Shown here: in pieces, positions 47,502 through 56,663 of the stretch | Numbering within the stretch: the stretch's first letter is position 1 | How the letters are laid out: each line of letters begins with the position of its first letter | From: Stromatinia cepivora | Lineage: Eukaryota > Ascomycota > Leotiomycetes > Helotiales > Sclerotiniaceae | DNA: 64,000 nt | Direction: 5' to 3' | Assembly (NCBI GenBank): GCA_014898415.1 | Contig: RCTD01000042.1 | Location: forward strand, 124,001-188,000 | Notes under the pieces: model-generated | Told to the model about the DNA's origin: nothing | Database searches by the model: none | Seen by the model: only the letters and a program-made list of their open reading frames with translations | Translations under genes and position numbers: made by a program

Positions 47502-48160
47502 GAGCCCGTTCGGTGGCCAGCTCACAGAACTTGTGATTTGTCTGACAAATTTGTAATTTGCCGGTCTAAAAACAGATTTGTGATCTTGATCAAAATCATA
47601 CTAAAAAATTTAATCTAGTGGGGGGCCTTGGAAAAAAAAATTACATTCGATGATTAGATTTTTGAAAATGATTTTGAAGAAATAGAAGCTATTCGCTTAT
47701 TTATTATAAATAAAAAGTTTTTATACATTTAAACCTTCAATTAATAAAATCATAAATTTTCAATATCTTTAAAAAAATTTACATTTTTTGAAAACTAAAT
47801 ATTACATTTATTTGAATATCAAATTTTTTAAAATTATATTAATTAATTATTAAAATATTATTAAATGATTCTAAATTTTATTTGAAATTTATCTAGCTTC
47901 AAAATCTGAATAAATCTAACCTAAATAAACATTTCCCTACAATTAAAACAATCTTTCGAATTGAATCTTGTTGAATTTTCATAAACTTGATTTTATATAA
48001 AAATGATTTTGTTTATTTGCTTATAAATTGGATACTTAAATAAAATCATATTTTGTAATCTAATCATCGAACAATGATTTCGAAAATGGAACTCAATTTG
48101 ACGCTAAATTTGCTCCATATTTCAAATTAGATCTTTGTGAGCTGGTCATCGAACGGGCTC
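47502..48160. mobile_element. MITE-like element with 25-bp terminal inverted repeats
   Basis: The termini at 47502-47526 and 48136-48160 are 25-bp inverted repeats (GAGCCCGTTCG...CAGCTCACA) with two mismatches, both G-to-A/C-to-T type. Subterminal inverted copies of TTCGATGATTAGAT / ATCTAATCATCGAA lie near 47646 and 48058. The interior is AT-rich with no coding frame. A clear target duplication was not identified. It ends 93 bp before the TATA box of the PhiA-like gene. Confidence 0.82.
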
Positions 48161-48252
48161 TAAGAGTGCAGTGTGACATACTTTCTGGCAGCGCGAGTAG
48201 CTTGAGGCTGTTTTTCTGTATATCGAAAGGGGCGACAGGGAGTAGACATGAA

Positions 48253-48260
48253 TATATAAA
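48253..48260 (+). promoter_or_regulatory. TATA box of the PhiA-like gene
   Basis: TATATAAA, 133 bp upstream of the ATG at 48393. A pyrimidine- and ATCA-rich leader follows, as in highly expressed fungal genes. Confidence 0.6.
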
Positions 48261-48392
48261 TGTCGAGGAAGTTCACGAAGATAATCTATCATCAATACAT
48301 CATCTCATCACATCAACAAAACACAAAAACACAATCTTTCCATCCACTCATTCTATACTTTTTAAAGTAATACCAATTCAACAACATTCAAT

Positions 48393-49011
48393 ATGTTCTC
48401 CAAGACCTTCATCGCCACCCTCCTTGCCAGCTCCGCTGCCGCATCCCCAATCGTCTCTGCCCGTGCTGCAGGTAATGCATTCGGGCTTATTGCCATCAGA
48501 TCCGGCTCCGACCTCCAAAACCAAGCCATCAATGCCTTTGATGGTGGTCTCTGGATTGGAAAAGAAACTTCCTCATACTGCCCCTTGGCTGCTGGCTGCC
48601 CTGGTACGTCTTAACCTCATGAATACAAACAATCATATAACTGACAAACACACAGCCGGTGATTACACAACATTCGTCGGTGGTGAGAACTATCTCGGAT
48701 TGAACGTTGAGGTTCCAGGTGGTCAACAAGTCTACGTCGCAACCAACTACGCTGTATCTTTCACCTCACCTCACTCTGCCGATACTTTCGGTGGACAAGC
48801 TGCTGGATGGAAATACACTGCCGGCGAGGGCAGCAACTTCGGATCATTGTCTTTTGCTGACTACGGATTCATTGCCTGCGCTTCCACCAATGTTGGTACC
48901 TACCAAGTTTTCCTCACCCCAGGTGGAGAGGGTACTGGAAACTGCACCAGCATTTCTGTAGCCACTGTTCCATCCTCTGATATTGGAGCTTCCGCTTGGG
49001 AGTATAATTAA
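48393..49011 (+). CDS. Secreted PhiA-like / IgE-binding-family cell-wall protein
   Basis: A two-exon gene, 188 residues: 48393-48603 and 48656-49011, with intron 48604-48655 (GTACGT...ACAG). The signal peptide is MFSKTFIATLLASSAAAS. The mature part has the PhiA-family start GNAFGLIAIRSGSDLQN, a central FVGGENYLGLNV, and an ending FADYGFIACASTNVGTYQVF, then GGEGTGNCTSISV with one N-glycosylation sequon and SAWEYN at the C-terminus. PhiA of Aspergillus is a conidiophore cell-wall glycoprotein; members occur widely in filamentous ascomycetes. It acts outside the cell, probably in the wall. The start is supported by the TATA box and the signal peptide. The upstream in-frame extension (to 48166) lacks a signal and overlaps the promoter, so it was not used. 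No damage seen. Confidence 0.88.
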
Positions 49012-50692
49012 ATCAAGAGAGGGTTGGGAGGATTAGGGAGGAGAAAAGGAAAGGAGAGGAGAGGAGGGGACGGAGGGGCATGAAGTTGTAAACATTGTTT
49101 TCTGATCAGTTCTTCAGCGACATTGTAACCTTTTTTGTTTATTTAATATCACATACATGCTCTCCATTCCTCAGGGTATGTATGCATCTGCCTAAAATAG
49201 AATAATTCGAAAAATCTACAGAGGTTGATGGGGAAAGTATTGTAAAACACGCCGTGCTTGTCCCACAAACAGGGGCATTAACCAATCATATCGTCACGCT
49301 GGTTGGAAATTTATATAATGAAAACCAAACAAATAAAGTATTATAAATTCTCAATTTTCCAGTCAAAATCATAAATTTTTTATTTAAAAATCTATTTATA
49401 AAGTATTTAAAACCAATTAAAAATTTCCAAATCTTCAAAATTATAAGATTGTTAATCAAAATCTTCAAATTTCATCAAAACCTCGAAATTTCACTGAGAA
49501 TTCAAAATTTTGGGGGGGAATAACTCAATATCTATTCAAGTTGTTTAAAGCAGCATGAAAAGACAGGAAAAACAGCAATATATGGGTAAAAAATGTCTTA
49601 CATTACTTACCCTTTCAACCTCCGTACTTACAAGTTGAGATTTTCGTTGCAAGGGTTGTGATCATGAGTTCTTTTGCTGTTATCCTTTTGATTGCTTTGT
49701 TTCCACTTCCAAGGACAACATTTATAGAATAATAACACACTCTTAAACAGATTAGACGATTGAATGATGTTTTGGTATTGATGACCCTATAAGATTCTTC
49801 AATTTCGTACTTTTAGTTTAGCAATCAACACTCAAGATGATGTAGATTGAAATTCGACTTTCAGAAAGCGTCTCAAGCTTACATTTCGATATGCTGTTAT
49901 TCCCCTTCGCGTACCTGCTTCACCCTTAGGGGCCTAAAGAGCCAATTGTTACGCCGCTACAATCTCAGATCATATAGAAGTGATCTAAGGATTGATAGAA
50001 AGATTGTAATGGTTTTTATTAAAGATAAAATAGGGATTCAATAAGGTTGATATAATAATATTGTATTGTATAGTAATTAATAATATAAAATACTAATGAA
50101 TATGATTTTGAGTATGAAATTTTATAATGAGGCTTTTTTGATTATATAGATCTTTATATATTTCGAGTTAAGGGCTTTAATTAGATTCTTTAGAATTTTT
50201 AGTTTTGAAGGTTCTAATTAGATTTTATAGGGTTTGTTATAAAATTTATTATTTCTTTTTATAATTAAATCTGAATTTTATTATAAGAGTTCTAGAATCT
50301 ACTCACCGCGCATCATTCGAATTCGTAATAGAATCCCTGCAAAAATCATATTTTCTTATACAAAATTAAATATCGAATAACTTTTTCAATATTATATTAA
50401 AATATTTGAAATTTTGTAATATAATAATTAAATACAATTGAATTATAAAAAATCTTATATTTTATTTTTTGTAATTTTTGTTCAAAAGTTATACTAATTT
50501 AGAATTCAAATTTTTCAAAATTTCGAATATGTAATGTTTTTCCTATACAAAATAAACGATATTTTAATTTTTTTAATTTTTTTTAATTTGGAATATATGT
50601 AATTTCAAAACAAAAATATATAAAAATATTTTATTTAATATTTAATAAATTTCGAATAATTATTATTATATAAATTGTTACGATCATCAATC
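49012..50692. other. Transition into the second AT-rich domain
   Basis: A GGAG-rich stretch (49019-49078) follows the PhiA-like gene, then an AT-rich island at about 49305-49510 ending in a G-run (49512-49518). A patch of ordinary sequence (about 49530-50000) is followed by continuous AT-rich DNA. No gene was recognised. Words similar to the fold-back element at 34.9 kb occur near 50370-50520. Confidence 0.4.
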
Positions 50693-51425
50693 TGTGACGT
50701 ACAAAAGCCGTAATTGAACTGAATAAACAGAGTCAATTATATTCTTTAGAATCTACAATTGAAGAATTATAGCTTGTAAAAAATGATTAGATATATATAT
50801 ATAAATATCTATTTGTAAATTGTAAGGTTATATATATATATTATCAGTGTTATTATTTTATTATATTAAATTACATAAATTGTAATATATATATATATAG
50901 ATAATCAATTTATCAATTGATATAAGAAATAAAAGATATTATATAATTGATCTTTTGTAATTTATAATTTATAATATTATTCTCTTTTTCGGAAAAGTTT
51001 ATTCTTGAATATTTTTTTCTTTTGTTTTATCACTATTTTATCGAAAATTAAATTTTGAAAAGATTTCTAAGTTTCAAATTAATTAGATTAATTATTTTGA
51101 TTGATTTGATCAATTTATTGGAAATTAATTAAATTGACCAAATTAATTGATCAAATTAATCAAAATAATGAATAAATTAATCAAATCGATCAAATCGTTT
51201 ATTAATTGAATAAATTAATATTGATTTATATTCTTCTTGATTTAGAGAACCTTGAAAAAGAAAAAGTTTCAATAGAAAAAAGAAGGGGGTTGAATTATAA
51301 TATAGTAATAATAAATAATAAATATAATCAATTCCGAAATCGATTAGGTTAATCGATCAAATTGACCAAATTGATTAATAAATTGATTAAATCAATTAAA
51401 TTGAATGAAATTGATAAGGGTCATA
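50693..51425 (-). repeat. Gypsy LTR (copy 2)
   Basis: About 733 bp, reverse-complement match to 27047-27756. On the plus strand it begins TGTGACGTACAAAAGCCG and ends ...GGGTCATA. It sits 3' of the pol remnant to its right (minus orientation). Confidence 0.72.
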
Positions 51426-52318
51426 TTATATTTCGTTTTATTATATTCAAGTTTCCTTTTTATATGATTTCTGAGATGATGATAAATATGAATTTTTAAG
51501 TATATTGTCTTTGTATTATTTAGATAATAATAGTTTATCTATTATATAAAATACAGACTTTATATATATACAATCAAATTTCCTCGAATTTGTATAGGTT
51601 TTTGACTTTTTTGTAATTATATATATATATATCATTATAAAATTATAATATCTAATTTGTTAAATTAAAGAACATTTTTCTTTTCTTTGATTTTATAAAT
51701 AAATTATTATTTATATGATTATAATTATCCTTTTTATTTTTGTAGAACCTTATTTAATTAAATAATTAATTAAAAAGATCAAATAATATTAAATTGATTA
51801 GATGAAAATCGCATAAAAGATATAAGAATGTTTTAAGATTGAAAATAGAATATTAGATAAGATTAATATCGTTATTAAATTACGAAATTCTGTATTGTAG
51901 AGTTTTTATATTTTCTTTATTATTAAAATTTTCTTTATTTTTTATTTCAAATTATTAATTATATTAATAAATGAAAATGATTTGAATATTTAATTAGGAA
52001 AAGAATCGTTATATACTTTATATAATCGATTTAAAAGAAAAATAGAATGAATTTTTATTGTAATCGGAAATTCGAATTTGAAAAAGCTTTTAAAATGATT
52101 AATAATTTTGAATCTTTCTTAAATCAGGAAATCTAATTTCTTTGAAGGTTTTTGAATAAAGTAATTTTTTATATTGAATTTTATATAATCTTCAATATCG
52201 AAATCGATTTTATATCAATGAATATTTGTAAATTTCGATATTTTGCTTTGGGTATATAGTAAATCTTTTTTTGTTTATATAAAAATCAATCTATTGTGTT
52301 TTGTATATATATAGATAT
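51426..52318 (-). mobile_element. Gypsy pol 3' remnant (copy 2)
   Basis: A minus-strand counterpart of 26170-27046. Near 52270-52160 it reads the same integrase C-terminal block as copy 1 (KIDFDIEDYIKF...KPSKKLDF). It is cut abruptly at a TA dinucleotide (52319-52320) by the Fot1-like element; copies 1 and 3 continue past this point. Confidence 0.7.
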
Positions 52319-52320
52319 TA

Positions 52321-53448
52321 ACGTGGTTTATCATCGGATCGCTAATATCACTGGGTCGCCACTTTTTCCACTATTCAATTATTTCAATTTCAATTTGCAA
52401 TATTTCAATGAATTATCATAGAAACACAATCAAAAGAAACCCGAATTATCTTAGCTATTGAAGCTATTCGAAAATCTAAAAATTTGATAATTACAAAAGT
52501 TGCAAAAATCTATACAATACTTCGATTTACATTATACGATAAAATTAATAATCGAAATAATCAAATAGAAATTCGAGCAAATGAATATAAAATGATTGAA
52601 TTAAAAGAGAAAATATTTATTCAATATATAATTGATATAAACAAGAAAAGTTTTATATTTAAATTGAATAATATAGAAGATATAGCGAATGATATTCTTG
52701 AATCGCAGAGAACGAAAAAGATTGGAAAGTTTTGGGTTTATCGATTCGTAAAACGTTATATAGAATTAAAGATGCGTTTTAGTTGTGTTTATGATTTTCA
52801 AAGAGCTTTTTATAAAGATCCCAAACTTATTGAAGAATGATTTCAATTGATATCAAATATACAAGCAAAATATGATATTCAGGATTGCGATTTCTATAAT
52901 TTCGATGAAACCGATTTTATAATAAATATAATATACCCCAGAATAATTATAACTAGTACTGAACGAAATAACAGAAACAAAATAATACAATTAAACAATA
53001 GAAAATGGATTACAATGATTATATATAATAATGAAGAGGGCGAAATTATACTACCATTTTTAATAATGCAAAAATAATATTATCGTTTTAATTAATATAC
53101 AGAAAACGGTTTTCTTATAGATTGAGCTATTAAATCTACTTCTAATAAATAAACGAATAATGAGATAGGATTAGAATAAATAAAGCATTTCGATAAGCAT
53201 ACAATTTATCGAATAAAGGACAAATATCGAATACTAATATTAAATAAGCATAAAAGTTACGAATCGATACCTTTTCAATTATATTTTAAATCAAATAATA
53301 TAATAACGATAAAGTTACTATTATATTCAAATCACTTAATTCAACCATTTGATATTGGATATTTTGATATATTAAAACAAATATATAATTATTAAAATTG
53401 AATTCTTTATAACTTTTCTTGGAGGTTGATTGGTTAATAATAATGAAT
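52321..53448 (+). mobile_element. Fot1/pogo-type DNA transposon, RIP-degraded
   Basis: It begins after TA at 52319-52320 with a GC-containing terminal sequence (ACGTGGTTTATCATCGGATC...). The transposase frame reads from about 52427 (SKETRIILAIEAIRKSKNL) through a CENPB-type helix-turn-helix (KIGKFWVYRFVKRY) and the DDE region. The first Asp is in YNFDETDF. The second catalytic position reads ILNKHKS, so Asp has become Asn. The third is in IQPFDIGYF. The initiator codon is ATA at 52418 where ATG would be expected. TGG-to-TGA is seen at 52838, and several TAA stops replace Gln. The coding region breaks off near 53400. Its 3' terminal repeat may lie beyond the short LTR element at about 55627-55668. 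Confidence 0.8.
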
Positions 53449-53453
53449 AATAT

Positions 53454-53617
53454 GTTGGATTTTGGATCATACCGTATATCTAAGCATGGGACTATACTAT
53501 AATGGGATTAGCCTGCACGTGATTCTACCGAATCACACAACCTATATAATAACTTCTAGTCAGATAACCTTATAAAAAAATAATGCTTTTCTATTCACTC
53601 AATATAATTTGTTAATA
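53454..53617 (+). repeat. 5' LTR of the short LTR element
   Basis: TGTTGGATTTTGG...TTGTTAATA, 164 bp, with an internal TGATTCTACCGAATCA inverted word near 53520. Confidence 0.9.
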
Positions 53618-55427
53618 GATTATGAACCCGGGTTCTGTATATCATTGTGTAGTTTAGGGTTAGTCTTCTAGAATGAAAGATCAAGTCCTCGATAGATCCA
53701 GTAAAATAGACGAATAAAGTCGATACAATTGAACAGGGAAATCTATTATATTAAATACAGCTAATAAAATGAAGAATAGTTTGTATAATAGGTAAATAGA
53801 GGAGTCTATTATATTAAATATATTTGTAGAATGGGATTGAATAGGATTATAGATTATTCAGTGGATAAATGAGGAAGTTTGTTATACTAAATATATTGGC
53901 AGAATTGAATCCTAATAATATAATTAGTATGGAAGAGTCTGTTTTAGGAAATTATTTAGGCAGAAGATGTTATCTTTTTATATTCTTTTTTTGATAATTC
54001 GAGAGTCAATTGATTCCCTCGATATCTTTTTTCTTTTTCGGAAACCTTTTTACCTTGAAATAAACATTTTGCAAAGCAAAGTAAGCTTTTCAAAACTTTT
54101 CAGATAAGATTCAAATATTCCTATTCCTCGAATACCTTCGATCTTTATACAATTGATAGATTCCCTGTAGAAAACCTAATAGGAATGTTGGAGATTATAT
54201 TTCTGGTATAGTTTTTGGGGGAACTATGAAACCCATATTTGTTTTTGTTTTTGAAGGAATTCTATATCATTTATATTAGAAGATCCTTTTATTTATTGTA
54301 TTATATTAGGGAGATATTACTGTTTTTATTTTGAGGAATAGCATTTCCGTTTTGGAAAAGTGTTCTTTATATTCTTTTTGGGGATTCTCTATTAGTATTT
54401 AATTTTTTCCTTGATTATTATCCCTTTATATTGTTATTGATATTTTCGATATCTTTTTGTTTTTCTTTTTGTAATTACAATTATCAGCTTCGTTATTTTT
54501 TGATATGTTATTTATTATATATCATCTCAATCTCATTTTGTTCTTATTTCTAAATCAATATTATTTTGTTATATCTTTATATTCAATATTTACAACGATA
54601 ATTATATTAATGATTGTAGGGAAGAAGAAGAGTATTTTTGATAAGGAAATCGGAAATGGAATTGGAGGCGATTACAAAAAGGACCAAAAATGGAACCAAA
54701 GGAGGAGATTATATATCGAAATATATACGGGGCGATATACTAGAAAAAGCAAACAATTACATTAATAATAAAAAAACGCATATTCAAATAAGAGAAATAT
54801 TAGACTCCGCTATATAGTATATAAAGATTATTAAATATTTAATCAAATGTAATACTAAAGATCGATAAATACTATAGTTTTCTAAAGTCAGTAATTAATA
54901 AAGCTTATCAACTAATATATAAAGATCATTAGTATCTAGATAAATATAATATTAAAGGTCGATAGATATAATGATTCTTTAAAGCAAAAGTTATTAGTTA
55001 ATAACCTATCAATCATTCTGACTGATAGTTAGTTATATTTTTACTATGAAGGGAAGAATTATGGATATGACTTTATAAGATATACTATTCTACTAAAAAG
55101 AGGTATCTGTATTGTAGTATAGGGTTGAAGATTCTAATTCAATATAATTGGAGAATTGAAAATAAGAGAGATGGATTTCCTTTAATTTTTATTATGAAAA
55201 GAGGAATGCTAATTATCCTTTAAAGATTATTATACTATCGTAAAGCGATTATTTTATTCGAAATAATCTTATTAGATCTTAGATCTTAGAAGATTTAACA
55301 AAGGAATAATCATTCAACATTATTGGCTTTCTATTTCAGATTAATATTGTTTAGCTTGATTTAAATCAATTGTAGTATTTATAGTTTAGCTTTTTCTGCT
55401 TTTATATATATTACACTTCTAGGGGAG

Positions 55428-55591
55428 TATTGGATTTTGGATTATACTGTATATCTAAGTATGGGACTATACTATAATGGGATTAGTCTGCATGTGATTC
55501 TACTGAATCACACAACCTGTATAATAGCTTCTAGCCAGATAACCTTATAAAAAATAATGCTTTTCCACCCACTCAATATGACTTGTTAATA
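55428..55591 (+). repeat. 3' LTR of the short LTR element
   Basis: TATTGGATTTTGG...TTGTTAATA, 164 bp, over 85 percent identical by eye to the 5' LTR. Differences are almost all transitions. Confidence 0.9.
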
Positions 55592-55596
55592 TAATA

Positions 55597-56102
55597 TAGT
55601 AATAATACTATTCACTATTATTATAGTGGAAGACTTAGTTATATAGCTTAAAAGAGTGATCGAATATATAGTGATTGAAGTCAAAATATGAGTGTATTGA
55701 ATATTGAATTTATTTTGCTTGTTTTTCAGAAGAATTCTTTGAAGAAAATCTTCTTATTTATAATATTTGATAGGATTCTATGAAATTCTATAATATTCTA
55801 TGATTATAAATAAGATCGATTTAAATCGAATCTTGTAGAATTATTTTATATAATGAAATGAAATAGTAATCAATAATATTTAACCTTAGAAATAAGAAAG
55901 TTCTATACGCTTCCATCACATTCTATTCCATTATAAATCATTCTAATATGATATATGATCAAAATTTCATATAGTAATAAAATTTAATAATATTAAATTA
56001 TATTATTAATATATCACGTGATCATATAACCATCGGTTCGGTTAATATTATTAAGTGATTTAATAAACTTATTAGAAATTCTTATAGGATTAAAAAGAAT
56101 AC
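55597..56102. other. AT-rich spacer, possibly starting with the Fot1 3' end
   Basis: A stretch GTGGAAGACTTAGTTATATA at about 55627 resembles a mutated reverse complement of the Fot1 5' terminus, which would place the short LTR element inside Fot1. An ATCACGTGATCA palindrome occurs near 56015. No coding frame. Confidence 0.35.
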
Positions 56103-56405
56103 TCATTTATCGAACATATATATTCTTAAAGTATACAATACTTCGATTTTAAAAGAAATTGTTAATATCAGAATATAAATCATATATATAATAAAAATAA
56201 TAAGAATAGTAAAGATAATAAAGATAATGAAGATAATAAAGATCATATACATATTAATATTCGCATTAATACCTCGGTATACATCATTATATAGTTCTTC
56301 ACCCTCTATAGATTCTAGCTCTTTAAGCAAATCAAAATGTATTAATAACTAAAGAGTTCTATATATTCGTTGATAAGCTTCACTTCCCCGTATATAGTTA
56401 TCCCG
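56103..56405 (-). mobile_element. Copia gag fragment with four 9-bp units
   Basis: The 75-codon minus frame 56330-56103 matches the end of the 17.7-19.4 kb gag remnant (KELESIEGEELYNDVYRGIN, repeat array, then KIEVLYTLRIYMFDK). The 9-bp units are at 56208-56243. The block stops near 56405, where gypsy LTR sequence begins. Confidence 0.65.
56208..56243 (-). repeat. Minisatellite: four AATAAAGAT-type units
   Basis: AGTAAAGAT, AATAAAGAT, AATGAAGAT, AATAAAGAT. The reverse complement (ATCTTTATT) is identical to the 23-copy unit at 19078. Confidence 0.9.
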
Positions 56406-56477
56406 ACAATTTCTTTTTGGAAAAACTTATCTTTAAGTATTTTATTCTTTTATTCTATTATTATTTCATTGGAAATC
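56406..56477 (-). repeat. Gypsy LTR fragment left of Copia-1 copy B
   Basis: This matches the reverse complement of about 27400-27470 (copy 1 LTR) and about 50980-51055. It is the continuation of the LTR piece at 62270-62649, interrupted by Copia-1 copy B. Confidence 0.65.
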
Positions 56478-56663
56478 TGTTGGACAGACTTCGTAAGGGG
56501 GTGTATATACAAAACGCGTATGGGGTAAAGATGATTCTATTATTCTATCTAACCCCTTTGTATAACAGGGTTCTGTTAATCTATATAAATGTTGCTATTT
56601 CATTTATAATATAAAGGAAATATATAATAATATCATATATTTTGTCAATCATATATTCCAATA
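56478..56663 (-). repeat. 3' LTR of Copia-1 copy B
   Basis: 186 bp; on the plus strand TGTTGGACAGACTTCG...TATTCCAATA. The outer 100 bp is little mutated and the inner part is strongly C-to-T/G-to-A altered. Confidence 0.92.

Larger units (their letters stand above)
53454..55591 (+). mobile_element. Short non-autonomous LTR retrotransposon (LARD/TRIM-like)
   Basis: Two 164-bp LTRs (53454-53617 and 55428-55591) bracket a 1.8-kb interior. A 5-bp duplication TAATA is at 53449-53453 and 55592-55596, and a purine tract AGGGGAG immediately precedes the 3' LTR. The interior has no recognisable gag or pol. Just inside the 5' LTR lies a perfect 12-bp palindrome GAACCCGGGTTC (53624-53635). Three degenerate units of about 65-70 bp (TCTATTATATTAAATA-type cores) occur at about 53740-53895. 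The strand is set from the purine tract. Mobilisation would depend on another element's proteins. Confidence 0.87.

Noticed and set aside
48166..49011. 281-codon frame covering the PhiA-like gene
   Set aside because: It reads through the promoter, TATA box and leader of the real gene, in a different frame from exon 1, and only coincides with exon 2 after the intron. It is an artefact of the intron not being removed.
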